DNA of 64,000 nucleotides from Benincasa hispida (GCF_009727055.1 NC_052357.1:14173376-14237375); one strand, 5' to 3'; positions 12,646 through 26,500 are shown, counted from the first letter of the stretch. Program-made: numbers and translations. Notes: generated from the sequence alone by a model not told the origin.

Positions 12646-15065
12646 AAAGTTTTTTCTTTCTTTATTGTTGATGGATATTTATAAATCTATCATTACAATA
12701 ATATAATTTCTAGAGTTTTTTCATTCAAATATTGAGGTTGAAAATTTGACTATTGTGGTCGAAAATTCGAACATTCCATCCCACGGGTGGTATGGTGAAA
12801 TGTTCTTCTCCTCTTTGCTTAAATTATAAATAAAATTATTTTCATTCATGATCTAAACATGAAGATATATTGATGGATAATCATATCATTTTATTCGTTT
12901 ACAACAATTCAAGTGAAGTGGTTAAACAATGAAGTTGTATATCTTTTTGTGTATGAGCGTGATCTAGACCATAGATATGAAATATTATGATCTAATGGTG
13001 GTGATATATTGAATAAACAATCAAATTATTTTCTCCTTTACAACTATCCAGGTCGAAATGTTATATCCTTTTTTTATGTACGAGTATGATATATACATAT
13101 ATATGAAAAATCACGATCTAATAACGGAGATATGTTTGGTAAATTTCTTTGCCTTTAAATTTTCATAAATTTCTTATTTTTATTTTCAAATATATATATA
13201 TATACAACACTTTGGGAAATGTAAAATACTATTTAATTAGTTATAAGAGTTTAATTTTTTTTTTATAATGTACTAAAATAAAAGTATCATTTCACATGCA
13301 ACACATGTGTTATATAAATAAGATTTTGGAGGAGAATATTTGCTTTCCTCTTTTACCTCTATGTTTTTAGAAAATACCTATTTTATCCTTCGATCTTTCG
13401 GCATGACTCTTTTAAGTTTAGAAGTTTGTTGAGAGATGATATGATAATATAGAGAAGCAATTGTGGTGACCAGATGTAACTAATTGAAGGCATGTGTTAC
13501 ACGTCAAATGAGTTTATTCGTTCCTTAAAAAGGTAACTCTTCTGGTGTTTTTAAATGTTATCCTTGAATTTTTATACATGTTTCAAGATACTTTTGGATT
13601 AGCATTTCTAACTAAAATGTGACCTAAAATAGTGATATGGTAGTCTATAAACAAAAATTTGATCGCCATGGAGTTTGAGGTCATTACCATACCATTTTGA
13701 GTCTATTTTTATTCAAAATTCTAAATAATTTTTATTCCAAAGATAGTTTTGAAATGTTTAAAATAGTTCGAGAATAATATTGTAATTCTTGAAAGTAATG
13801 AAAAAGTTTTTAAACAAAGAACACAATACAAAGTATTTTTTTTAATAAATTCCAAATTTAGTTCATGAACTTAATGATTTTTGTCGATTTGATTCATAAA
13901 CTTCCAAAAGTATCTGATAGTCCTTTGAACTTTAAATTTTGTATCTTATAAGTCTCTAAGTTTTCAATTTGTATCTAATAGTTTCATGATATATTATTAT
14001 TTTTTTAAAAGATTACTTAATAATTGGTCTATTAGATATAAAAGTGAATATTATGTTCAATGGAATCCTAAACAATTTCATTTTTTTTAATAAAAAAAAC
14101 TAAAATTTTAATTTTATGTTTACTAGATACACGAATTTTAAGTATGTTGAATAGATCAATAACACCTATTAGATACAAAATTGAGAAATTTAGGCCACGT
14201 TTCGTAACCATTTTGTTTTTGAAAATTAAGCCTACGAACACTATTCCACCTCCAAATATCTTACTTTATTATCTACATTTTACCAATAGTTTTTTAAGAA
14301 AGCCATAATTTGAAAACTTAAAAAAATAAGTTTTCAAAAGTTGTTTTTGTTTTTGGAATTTAGTTAAGAATTCAACAATTATATTTAAAAAATATGCGAA
14401 TCAAGGTAAGAAAGAAGGAAGAAATATGCTTAATTTTCAAAACCAAAAATAAAAAACGAAATGGTTACCAAACGTGACCTGATAACCATTAGAAACAAAT
14501 TTGAAAGTTTAAAAATCTAATAGATACATTTTTAAAGTTAAAAAACAAACATAAAACTAAAAGTTTAGGAATCTACTAGGTATTTCTTAAAGTTAAAATG
14601 ACATATTTGACACAAAATTGAAAGTTCAAGAATTTCTTAAATCGATGATCAAATCAACACAAACTTAAAAATTAGTGACAAGGTTTTAATTTAACATGCA
14701 TTTTTTAGTTTAGTCTTAGGAAAATAAAAAGATAAAAAACACTCTTTGTTTCTGAGGTTCAATAGAAGTAACAATTTAGTCTGTTGATAATTATATTTTT
14801 TTGGCAACTTAGTTACAATTTAGTTCATAAATTTTAATAAGTAACAATTTACTCTTATACTTTTAAATTTATAATATCTTAGTTTCTATTACAAATTTCA
14901 AATTTTATAACGTGACAATTTAGTCTTTTTATTTTATAAAAAAAATAATTTCGATCACTTGATCAATCTATACGTATCATAAAATTTATTATAATATTTT
15001 TAACAATAAGAAGTGAATCATTAGAAATTGTTCAATCTACATGTATCATAAATTTCATTATAATA
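12646..15065. repeat. 2.4-kb tandem unit 2
   Basis: The order of landmarks is as in unit 1. The G-box position is mutated to CACATG at 13293, while the TATATAAATAAG stretch is kept. The MITE lies at about 14186-14480. Confidence 0.7.
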
Positions 15066-17525
15066 TTATAAAAAAAATTTCTTCTTTATTGTTGATGGAT
15101 ATTTATAAATCTATTATTTCAATAATATAATTTCTAGAGTTTTTTCATTCAATGGTTAAAAATTTGAATATTATGGTCGGAAATTTGAATATTCCATCCC
15201 ATAAGTGGTATAGTGAAAGGTTCTTGTCCTCTTTGCTGAAATTATAAATAAAATTATTTTCATTCATGATCTAAACATGAAGATATATTGAATGGATAAT
15301 CATATCGTTTTATTCGTTTACAACGATACAGGTGAAGTGGTTAAACAATGAAGTTGTATATCTTTTTGTGTCTGAGCATGATCTAGACCATAAATATGGT
15401 CTAGATATGAAATATTATGACCTAATGGTGGTAATATATTGAACAAAAAATCACATCATTTTCTCCTTTATAACTATCCAGGTCGAAATGTTATATTTTT
15501 TTATATACGAGTATGATATATACATATATATGAAAAATCACGATCTAATAATGGAGATATGTTTGATAAATTTCTTTGTCCTTTAAATTTTCATAAATTT
15601 CTTGTCTTTCTTTTCAAATATATATATATATATATACACAACAATTTGGAAAATGTAAAATACTATTTAATTAATTATAACATTTTTTTTTATAATGTAC
15701 TAAATTAAAAGTATCATTTCACGTGCAACACATATGTGTTATATAAATAAGATTTTGGAGGAGAATATTTGCTTTCCCCTTTTACCTCTATGTTTTTAGA
15801 AAATACCTATTTTGTCCTTCAATCTTTCGGCATGACTCTTTTAAGTTTAGAAGTTTGTTGAGAGATGTTATGATAATATAGAGAAGCAATTGTGCTGACC
15901 GGATGTAACTAATTGAATGCATGTGTTACACGTCAAATGAGTTTATTCGTTCCTTAAAAAGGTAACTCTTCTGGTGTTTTTAAATGCTATCCTTGAATTT
16001 TCATACATGTTTCAAGACTACTTTTGGATTAGCATTTCTAACTAAAATGTGACCTAAAATAGTGATATGGTAGTCTATAAACAAAAATTGGATCGCCACG
16101 CAGTTTGAGGTCATTACCATACCATTTTGAGTCTATTTTAACTCGAAATTCTAAATAATTCATATTCCAAAGATAGTTTTGAATTGTTTATGAAAGTTCG
16201 AGAATGATATTGCAATTCTTGAAAGTAATGAAAAAGTTTTTAAACAAAGAACACAATACATAGTATTTTTTTAATAAATTTCAAATTTAGTTCATGGACT
16301 TAATGATTTTTTTGTAATTCATAAACTTCCAAAAGTATCTGATAGTCCTTTGAGCTTGAAATTTTGTATCTTATAAATCTCTAAATTTTCAATTTGTATC
16401 TAATAGTTTCCTGATATATTAATTTTTTTTTAAAAAGATTATTTAATAATTGATCTATTAGATATAAAAGTGAATATTATGTTCAATGGAATCCTAATCA
16501 ATTTCATTTTTTTAATAAAAAACTAAAATTTCAATTTTATGTTTACTAGATACACGAATTTTAAGTCTGTCGAATAGATAAATGACACCTATTAGATACA
16601 AAATTGAGAAATTTAGGTCACATTTCGTAACCATTTTGCTTTTGAAAATTAAGCCTAATGGACACTACTTCCACCTCCAAATATCTTACTTTATTATCTA
16701 CATTTTACCAATAGTTTTTTAGAAAAAGCCAAAAATTGAAAACTTAAAGAAATAGGTTTTCAAAGGTTGTTTTTGTTTTTGGAATTTAGTTAAGAATTCT
16801 ACCATTATACTTAAAAAATATGTGAATCAATGTAAGAAAAGAGGAAGAAATATGCTTAATTTTCAAAACCAAAAATAAAAAACGAAATTGTTACCAAACA
16901 TGACCTTATAACTATTAGAAACAAATTTGAAAGTTTAAAAATCTAATAATACATTTCTAAAGTTAAAAACAAACATAAAACTAAAAGTTTAGGAATCTAC
17001 TAGGTATTTCTTAAAGTCAAAAGGACATATTTGACACAAAATTGAAAGTTCAAGATTTTCTTAAATCGATGATCAAATCAACACAAGCTTAAAAGTTAGG
17101 ACTAAGGTTGTAATTTAACATGCATTTTTTAGTTTAGTCTTAAGGGAAAAAAAGATTAAAAAAAAAAAAAAAACTCTTTGTTCCTGGGATTTAGTAGAAA
17201 TAACCATTTAGTCTAGTTGATAATGATATTTTTTTGGGTAACTTAGTAACAATTTAGTCTACAATTTAGTTCATAAATTTTAATAAGTAACAATTTAGTC
17301 TCATATTTTTAAATTTATAATATTTTAGTTTCTATAAAAAAAAAAAGTCCTTATGTCAAATTTTATAACGTAACGACTTAGTCTTTATATTTTATAAATA
17401 AATTTATGGCGATCACTTTATCAATCTACACGTATCATAAATTTCATTATAATATTTTTCACAATAAGAATCGAATAATTAGAAATTGTTCAATCTACAC
17501 GTTTGATAAATTTCATTATAATATT
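15066..17525. repeat. 2.4-kb tandem unit 3
   Basis: The order of landmarks is the same. CACGTG is intact at 15720-15725. The MITE lies at about 16616-16905. The GGTCTAGA segment near 15400 is partly duplicated locally. Confidence 0.7.
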
Positions 17526-19925
17526 GTAAAGTTTTTTTCTTCTTTATTGTTGATGGATATTTATAAATCTATCATTATAATAATATAATTTCTAGAGTTT
17601 TTTCATTCAAATATTGAGGTTGAAAATTTGAATATTGTGGTCAGAAATTTGAATATTCCATCTCACAAGTGGTATGGTGAAATGTTCTTTTCCTCTTTGC
17701 TTAAATTATAAATAAAATTATTTTCATTCATGATCTAAACATGAAGATATATTGAATGGATAATCATATCATTTTATTCGTTTACAACGATTTAGGTGAA
17801 GTGGTTAACCAATGAAGTTGTATATTTTTTTGTGTATGAGTGTGATTTAGACCATCGATATGAAATATTATGATCTAATGGTGGTGATATATTGAACAGA
17901 CAATCACATCATTTTATCCTTTACAACTATCCCGATCGAAATGTTATATCCTTTTTGTGTACGAGTATGATATATACATATATATGAAAAATCATGATCT
18001 AATAACGAAGATATGTTTGATAAATTTCTTTGCCGATTAAATTTTCATAAATTTCTTATCTTTCTTTTCAAATATATATATATATATATATACAACAATT
18101 TGGAAATTGTAAAATACTATTTCATTAATTATAACATTTTAATTTATTTTTTTATAATGTACTAAAATAAAAGTATCATTTCACGTGCAATACATGTGTT
18201 ATATAAATAAGATTTTGGAGGAGAATATTTGCTTTCCTCTTTTACCTCTATGTTTTTAGAAAATACCTATTTTATCCTTCGATCTTTCGGCATGACTCTT
18301 TTAAGTTTAGAAGTTTGTTGAGAGATATTATGATAATATATAGAAGCAATTGTGGTGACCGGATGTAACTAATTGAATGCATGTGTTACACGTCAAATGA
18401 ATTTATTCGTTCCTTAAAAAGGTAACTCTTATGGTATTTTTAAATGCTATCCTTGAATTTTCATACATGTTTCAAGACTATTTTTGGATTAGCATTTCTA
18501 ACTAAAATGTCACCTAAAATAGTGATATGGTATTCTATAAAGAAAAATTGGACCGCCACGCAGCTTGATCTCATTACCATACCATTTTGTCTATTTTTAT
18601 TCGAAATTCTAAATAATTTTTTATTTCAAAGGTAGTTTTGAAATGTTTATGAAAGTTTGAGAATGATATTGCAATTCTTGAAAGTAATGAAAAAGTTTTT
18701 AAATAAAGAACATAATGCATTGTATTTTTTTTAATAAATTCCAAATTTAGTTCATGGACTTAATGATTTTTGTCTATTTAGTACATAAACTTCCAAAAGT
18801 ATCTGATAGTCCTTTGAGCTTTAAATTTTGTATCTTATAAGTCCCTAAGTTTTCAATTTGTATCTAATAGTTTCATGATATATTAATTTTTTTAAAAAGA
18901 TTACTTAATAATTGATCTATTAGATATAAAAGTGAATATTATGCTCAATGGAATCCTAAACAATTTCATTTTTTTTAATACTAGATACACGAATTTTAAG
19001 TATGTCGAATAGATCAATGACACCTGTTAGATACAAAATCGATAAATTTAGGCTAGTAACCATTTTGTTTTTTAAAATTAAGCTTATGGACACTAATTTT
19101 GCCTCCAAATATCTTACTTTATTATCTACATTTTACCAATAGTTTTTTAAAAAAGCCAAAAGTTGAAAACTTAAAGAAATAGGTTTTCAAAAGGTTGTTT
19201 TTGTTTTTGGAATTTAGTTAAGAATTCAACAATTATACTTAAAAAATATGCGAATCAATGTAAGAAAGGAGGAAGAAATATGCTTATTTTTCAAAACCAA
19301 AAACAAAAAACGAAATTGTTAACAAACATGACCTAATAATCATTAGAAACAAATTTGAATGTTTAAAAATCTGATGATACATTTTTAAAGTTAAAAAAAA
19401 AAACATAAAACTAAAAGTTTAGGAATCTACTAGGTATTTCTTAAAGTTAAAAGGATATATTTGATACAAAATTGAAAGTTCAAGAATTTCTTAAATCGAT
19501 GATCAAATCAACACAAACTTTAAAGTTAGTGACTAAGGTTTTAATTTAACATGCATTTTTTAGTTTAATCTTAGGAAAAAAAAAAAAAGATGAAAAACAC
19601 TCTTTGTTCCTAAGGGTAGAAGTAACAATTTAGTCTAGTTGATAATGATATTTTTTGGGCAACTTAGTTACAATTTAGTTTACAATTAAGTAACAATTTA
19701 GTCTTATACTTTTAAAAGTTATAATATTGTAATTTCTATCTCAAAAAAAGTCCTTAAGGTTAAGTTTCAAATTTTATAACGTAACGACTTAGTATTTATA
19801 TTTTATAAATAAATTAACTTCGATCAATTTATCAATCTACACATATCATAAATTTCATTATAATATTTTTCACAATCATTAGAAATTGTTCAATCTACAT
19901 GTATCTTAAATTTCATAATAATATT
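17526..19925. repeat. 2.4-kb tandem unit 4
   Basis: The order of landmarks is the same. CACGTG is intact at 18182-18187. The MITE lies at about 19050-19332. A short deletion near 18978 removes part of the segment between the AT tract and the MITE. Confidence 0.7.
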
Positions 19926-22440
19926 CTAAAGTTTTTTTCTTTTTTATTGTTGATGGATATTTGTAAATCTATCATTACAATAATATAATTTCTAGAGTTT
20001 TTTCATATAAATATTGAAGTTGAAAATTTGAATATTGTGGTCGGAAATTCGAATATTCCATCCCACGAGTGTTATGGTGAAATGTTCTTCTCCTCTTTGC
20101 TTAATTATAAATAAAATTATTTTCATTCATGATCTAACATGAAGATATATTGAATGGATAATCATATCATTTTATTAGTATACAACGATTCAAGTAAAGT
20201 GGTTAAACAATGAAGTTGTATATCTTTTGTGTATGAGCGTGATCTAGACCATAGATATGAAATATTATGATCTAATGGTGGTGATATATTGAACGGACAA
20301 TCACATCATTCTCCTTTACAACTATTCAGGTTGAAATGTTATATCTTTTTTGTGTACGAGTATGATATATACATATATATGAAAAATCACGATCTAATAA
20401 TGGAGATAAATGTTTAATAAATTTCTTTGCTCCTTAAATTTTTATAAATTTCTTGTCTTTCTTTTCAAATATATATATATATANTATATATATATATACA
20501 ACCATTTGGGAAATGTAAAATACTATTTAATTAATTATAATATTTTAATATTTTTTATAATGTACTAAAATAAAAGTATCTTTTCACTTGCAACACATAT
20601 GTTATATAAATAAGATTTTGGAGGAGAATATTTGCTTTCCTCTTTTACCTCTATGTTTATAGAAAATACCTATTTTGTCCTCCGATCTTTCGGCATGACT
20701 CTTTTAAGTTTAGAAGTTTGTTGAGAGATGTTATGATAATATAGAGAAGCAATTGTGTTGACCGGATGTAACTAATTGAATGAATGTGTTACACGTCAAA
20801 TGAGTTTATTCGTTCCTTAAAAAGGTAATTCTTCTGGTGTTTTTAAATGCTATCCTTGAATTTTCATACATGTTTCAAGACTACTTTTGGATTAGCATTT
20901 CTAACTAAAATGTGACCTAAAATAGTGTTATGGTAGTCTATAAACAAAAATTGGATTGCCACGTAGTTTGAGGTCATTACCATACCATTTTTAGTCTATT
21001 TTTATTCGAAATTCTTAATAATTTTTATTCCAAAGATAATTTTGAAATGTTAATGAAACTTGAGAATGATATTGCAATTCTTGAAAGTAATGAAAAAGTT
21101 TTTAAACAAAGAACACAATACATAGTATTTTTTTTAATAAATTCCAAATTTAGTTGACGGACTTAATGATTTTTGCCTATTTGATTCATAAACTTCCAAA
21201 AGTATCTGATAGTTCTTTGAGCTTGAAATTTTGTATCTTATAAGTCTCTAAATTTTCAATTTGTATCTACTAGTTTCTTGATATATTAATTTTTTTAAAA
21301 AGATTACTTAATAATTGGTCTATTAGATATAAAAGTGAATATTACGTTTAATAGAATCCTAAACAATTTGAAATTTTTTTAATAGAAAAACTAAAATTTC
21401 AATTTTACGTTTACTAGATAGACGAATTTTAAATATGTTGAATAGATCAATGACATCTATTAGATACAAAATTGAGAAATTTAGGCCTCATTTCGTAACC
21501 ATTTTGTTTTTTTAAAATTAAGCCTATGGACACTACTTTCACCTCCAAATTTCTTACTTTATTATCTACATTTTACCAATAGTTTTTAAAAAAGGCCAAA
21601 ATTTGAAAACTAAGAAAAATAAGTTTTCAAAAGTTGTTTTTGTTTTTGGAATTTAATTAAGAATTTAACCATTATACTTAAAAAATATGTGAATCAATGT
21701 AAGAAATGAGGAAGAAATATACTTAATTTTCAGAACCCAAAACAAAAAACGAAATGATTACCAAACGTGACATGATAACCATTAGAAACAAATTTGAAAG
21801 TTCAAAAATCTAATAGATACATTTTTAAAGTTAAAAAACAAACATAAAACTAAAAGTTTAGGAATCTACTAGGTATTTCTTAAAGTTAAAAGGACATATT
21901 TGACACAAAATTAAAAGTTCAAGAATTTCTTAAATCAATGATCAAATCAACACAAACTTAAAAGTTAGTGACTAAGGTTGTAATTTAACATGCATTTTTT
22001 TAGTTTAGTCTTAAGGGAAAAAAAAAAAAAAAGATAAAAAACACTCTTTGTTCCTTAGGTTTAGTAGAAGTAACAATTTAGTCTAGTTGATAATGATATT
22101 TTTTGGGCAACTTAGTAACAATCTAGTCTACAATTTAGTTCATAAATTTTAATAAGTAACAATTTAGTTTATACTTTCAAATTCATAATATTTTAATTTC
22201 TATCACAAAACAAGTCCTTAAAGTTAAGTGTTAAATTTTATAACGTAACGACTTAGAATTTATATTTTATAAATAAATTAATTTCGATCAATTTATTAAT
22301 CTACACGTATCATAAATTTCATTATAATATTTTTCACAAAAATAATTGAATCGTTAGAAATTTTAAAGTATAGAGACAAAATTGTTACTTATTAAAATAA
22401 AAAAATTAAATTACAAATTTGAAAAGATAATTATTTTAAA
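19926..22440. repeat. 2.4-kb tandem unit 5
   Basis: The order of landmarks is the same. The G-box position is mutated to CACTTG at 20585. The unit holds the ambiguous base at about 20484. Its right end runs into the terminal segment shared with 8440-9261. Confidence 0.7.
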
Positions 22441-22935
22441 TAGTAAAACTGCTAAAAATATTTTTAAATGTAACAAAATGTCACTATCTATCAATGATAG
22501 ACATAGACTATAATATAAATCTATCAGAGGGCGAGATAACATCTATCAGACACGGACACATATCCATCTCTATCGCAATCTGTCATTGATTATTAATGAC
22601 ATTTTTCTATATTTGTAAAAAAATATTTTTAGCCCCTATACTTTCATGAAACTAATAATTTAGTTCCTAAACTTTGGTTTGTAACTATTTTGTAAAAATA
22701 TTGAGTATCTAATTTGCTTATTGATTTATTTATGCAAGAAATGTTATTAAATTCTAACACTAATTTCTATAATAGAGATTAAAATTAGTATAAATTTCAA
22801 AATAAAAATATTAAATTGTTAGAAAATTGAGACTGGGATTACAAAGTGATTTTTAACTTAAAAAAAAAAAAAATATTATGTAAAGTATTTATAAATATAT
22901 AGTTCAGGTATCAAAAGAAAAGAAAAGGAAAAAAA

Positions 22936-22953
22936 AACCCTTCGGCCAGGGTT
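22936..22953. promoter_or_regulatory. Telo-box palindrome in OBE4-like promoter
   Basis: AACCCT and AGGGTT arms flank TCGGCC. AACCCT is the core of the plant telo-box, common near the start of housekeeping and ribosomal genes. It lies about 16 bp upstream of the TATA box. An identical palindrome sits in the duplicated copy at 9227-9244. Confidence 0.5.
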
Positions 22954-22968
22954 GTTTCATGGGTTTCC

Positions 22969-22980
22969 CTATATATATAG
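22969..22980 (+). promoter_or_regulatory. TATA box of OBE4-like gene
   Basis: CTATATATATAG lies about 575 bp before the chosen start codon. Transcription would begin near 23005-23010. It is the first sequence to the right of the duplicated region. Confidence 0.6.
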
Positions 22981-23004
22981 AAACTGAGTCGAGAGCGGTA
23001 CTGT

Positions 23005-23553
23005 ATGTGTCTCGAGTTTTGAGATTTTTCTATTGGCGAAGCCAAGAAACGAAGAACAGTCCCATTTTCACACACTAAAATATTGCAAATTCTTCTGAGC
23101 ACTTTGCGTATCAAACTCTCCCTCTCTTTCTCTTTGCTGCTTAAAAGCTATTATCCTGCGTTGACTACTTTGGACTGAGCTTTTAAACCCGATGATGAAT
23201 TCTCCTTTTTCCCATTTTCCCATTTTGTCCCTTCTCAAATCCCTCTTTTTCGCCGCCGCCGTCGTTGTCGCCGGTCAATCTCCCCAACCCACTTCCGCCT
23301 TCGCTTCCTCCTCCCTTTTCCGCTTTAACTAACTGGTCCTATGATTTTATTTTCCTTCTGCTTGCCTCTTCTACCTCTTCGGTTTCAAAGCTAGGGTTCC
23401 TCAAACCCCTGGCTCTCGGGACATTTTTTTTTTTTTTTTGAAATTCGATATGGGCTATCGGCGGAGGTTTAGAACTTTGTAGCCTTATCTCCTGTTCGTG
23501 GGATTTGTTTACTTTTTCCTGTTTGTTGCTGTTGCCATTTGTTTGATTTCGTA
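23005..23553 (+). promoter_or_regulatory. OBE4-like 5' leader with upstream ORFs
   Basis: The inferred leader of about 550 nt contains at least three ATG-started uORFs before the main start: 23192-23332 (46 codons, hydrophobic, starting MMNSPFSHFP), 23341-23394 (17 codons) and 23450-23482 (10 codons). A leader intron that removes some of them cannot be excluded. If they are kept, they should lower translation of the main ORF. Confidence 0.5.
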
Positions 23554-26500
23554 ATGAAGAGGCTGAAGTCTTGCGACGATCTCGATTCGTATGCGGAGAA
23601 AAATCCGGGTAAGGATCCTGTGTTGAGTCGGACGTCGTCTTCACATCGTGTATTTTATCATAAATCTGAGGCTGTACGGAAGAATATGTCGTCTTCGTCT
23701 GGTAGATATTATCGGGATCGATCGGTGGACGAGGATCGAGAAGGTTTGAGGTTGGTGCGTAAGCGACCAGATCATGATTTTGAGGTGTTTGATAGGCGAA
23801 AAGGGTTTGATCGCTTTCGGGAAAGCGGAGAGAGTAGGGGTTATGCTGGTAGTAGTGGAGGTGGCGTTGGTGGAGGGGATCGTATTGCGCTTCATAGGTC
23901 GGAAAGCTACTCTGGGTCTCGCAGAGAGTACCCTAAAGGCTTTCGATCAGAGCGGGACAGGTCAAGGAGAGAAGGCAGTGTATCTTCTTGGCGGAGATTT
24001 GGGAGTTGGAATAAAGATGTTGACGAGGGAGCAAGAAGCAGAGGTGGGGCTGTTGGAGGATTGGAAGAGAGAGGGAGTGCGAGGAATTCTCCCAAGGGAT
24101 TGAGGGATGTGAAATCCCCGTCTCTGTCTAAAGATTCAAGTAGTGAGCAGTCGAAGTTAAGAGCCTCACCGAGTTTAGTTTCAAGGGGTGTGAGAGCCCA
24201 TGAATCGAAGTCTAAGTCACCGACATGGTCGAAGGACTCAGAGAGTGAACAATCGAAGAGTGTGGAGGTGAAGAATGGGGAGGACCTGCAGGTTGAAAGT
24301 GGGAATAACAGTGAAATGGAGGAAGGAGAATTAGAGCCTGATCCTGAGGCTGAACCTGCTCTTGGACCTGAACCTGAACCTGAGCCTGAGCCCAAATCTG
24401 AAATTGGATGTGAAGCTGAATCATTTCCTGAGAATGAAGATAAATTACCAGCAGAAAAACATTTGGAGGCTGATCAACGGGAGGTTGAAAGTGAGAATCA
24501 AGTTCAAGATCAGAAAGATAGTGTTGTAGCAGAGGCTGAATTGTTGGATAGGGGCACGGATGTGATTAAAGCAAAAGAAGCTTGCAGTGATGATGCTGAT
24601 TTCTCAGAAAGTCGGAATGTATCGAATAATTTTAGGAGTTGTACCAAGGATGAACTGGATGTTGTGACTGATGAAGGCGACAAGTTGGAAGACAGTTCAG
24701 CCAGTGAAAGAGAACAACGTAATGAGGCAGATGACAAGAACTCTTTAGAGACTTCAGCTCAGTTGGATGAGAAATGCAAGGAAAGCAAGGGCATTGATCT
24801 AGAAATGAAGACTAGGGATTTTGATGTACCAGATAAAGAGGTAGAAAAAGAATTGTCAGACGGAGAGACAATAAAAATTACTGAAGCAATGACTCAAAAT
24901 TTTAGAGATAAAGGAAAAAGTGTGGCAGTTAGTCCTTCAACCTCCCATGCTGCATATTCTACAGAAGATGGAGCATGGACAGACAGAGAACATGGAGCTA
25001 CTGAAATTTGTAGGGACAGTGATATGGAAGGGCCAAGTACCAGGGGGTTTGAGTTGTTCACAAGATCTCCTGTGAGAAAACTCGAGAGAGTGGATGAATC
25101 TGGTGATAGCAGGCATAGGGATCAAAAGCTTACTTTAGAGCCTCTTGATCTTTCTCTAAGCTTACCAAATGTTTTGTTACCTATCGGTGCCACTGGTGAT
25201 TCAATTGTGGCACCCAGTTCCCCAAGTCGAGGAAGAAGTGTTCAGTCCCTGAGTAACACTTTTTGCACTAATTCAGATGGATTTGCTCCATCAATGTCTT
25301 TCTCAGGGTCTCACTCTTTCTTTCACAACCCAAGCTGTTCTTTGAATCAAAATTCAATGGACAACTTTGAACAATCAGTTGGAAGTCGCCCCATTTTTCA
25401 GGGAATTGATCAGGCTTCTCAAGGAGCTTGGGTGGGACAGTCACAGAATGAGTCTAAGTCGAAGGAACTTCCCTTATATCAAAGAATTTTGATGAATGGC
25501 AATGGATGCATTCAACCGACTCAATCATCACATGGTATTTCAAACATTCAAACCATTCTTGGTCGTCATCCGTGTGAGGAAGAAAGCTCAAAAATTGTCA
25601 GTGGATTGGATAGGCAATTAAGCTTTCATAAACAGTTGGTGGGAAACTCTAAGTCCAATGATGATGTTAGATCGTCTTCGTTGAGAGTAGGATCTCATGA
25701 TGGTGGATTGTCTATTAATTTGGAAAAGAAGAGAATAGTGAAAGAGAACAGTGGTAGTTTATATAGAACTAGTAGCTTGAAGGAACAGGATAAGCTTCTG
25801 ATGGGAGGTCCAGATTTGGTAGATACTGTACTTTCCAGATTAATTACTGATCCAGTGAATGAAATGTCTAAGAAATTTAGTGAGATGACAGGTCAGTTCG
25901 TAAGACATCTGAAAGCTTGTATGTGTGAGATCATGTGTAGTGCAGACAAACCTGGTCTATTATTCGCTGTCCAGAAAGCACTGCAAACTAGGTCGGACAT
26001 AACCATGGATGTGCTACTTAAATGCCACAGAGCACAGTTGGAAATCATGGTTGGCCTAAAAACTGGTCTACCAGATTTCCTTAAGGATATAAGTGCTGTT
26101 GGATCGGCAGATTTAGCTGAGATATTTTTAAACTTAAGATGCAGAAATATGACGTGCAGGAATCTTTTGCCCGTGGATGAGTGTGACTGTAAAGTTTGTG
26201 CACCAAAAACTGGATTTTGCAGTGCTTGTATGTGCCTTGTTTGTTCAAAATTTGATATGGCATCTAACACATGTAGTTGGGTTGGTTGCGATGTTTGTCT
26301 TCACTGGTGTCATGTGGATTGTGCCTTACGTGAAACTTTTATTAGAAATGGTCCTAGTGCGACGGGGGACCAAGGAGCAACTGAAATGCAGTTTCTTTGT
26401 GTTGCCTGTGATCACCCTTCAGAGATGTTTGGGTTTGTGAAGGAGGTTTTTCAGAATTTTGCCAAGGATTGGACGGCTGAAACTCTATCCAGGGAACTTG

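Larger units (their letters stand above)
9255..22970. repeat. Right copy of the large duplication, expanded by internal tandem repeats
   Basis: The segment starts like 5686 and ends like 9261. The interior holds five diverged head-to-tail units of about 2.40-2.47 kb. A marker motif (CACGTG or its variants, followed by TATATAAATAAG) falls at 10824, 13293, 15720, 18182 and 20585, giving spacings of 2469, 2427, 2462 and 2403 bp. No long ORF, rRNA or recognisable protein motif was seen. A single N lies inside a TA microsatellite at about 20484. Repeat collapse or mis-assembly is possible, but the copies differ at many positions, which supports real copies. Confidence 0.8.

Noticed and set aside
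10190..22440. Centromeric satellite
   Set aside because: Unit length of about 2.4 kb, only five diverged copies, and location at a gene promoter argue against it.
23539..23553. Upstream extension of the OBE4-like ORF starting MFDFV
   Set aside because: The codon at 23539 is TTG, not ATG. The first ATG in frame is 23554, and MKRL is the usual family start.
23907..24395. Antisense 162-codon ORF opposite the OBE4-like gene
   Set aside because: It mirrors the acidic Glu/Pro and Ser-rich coding region (GSGSG type translation). No family features.
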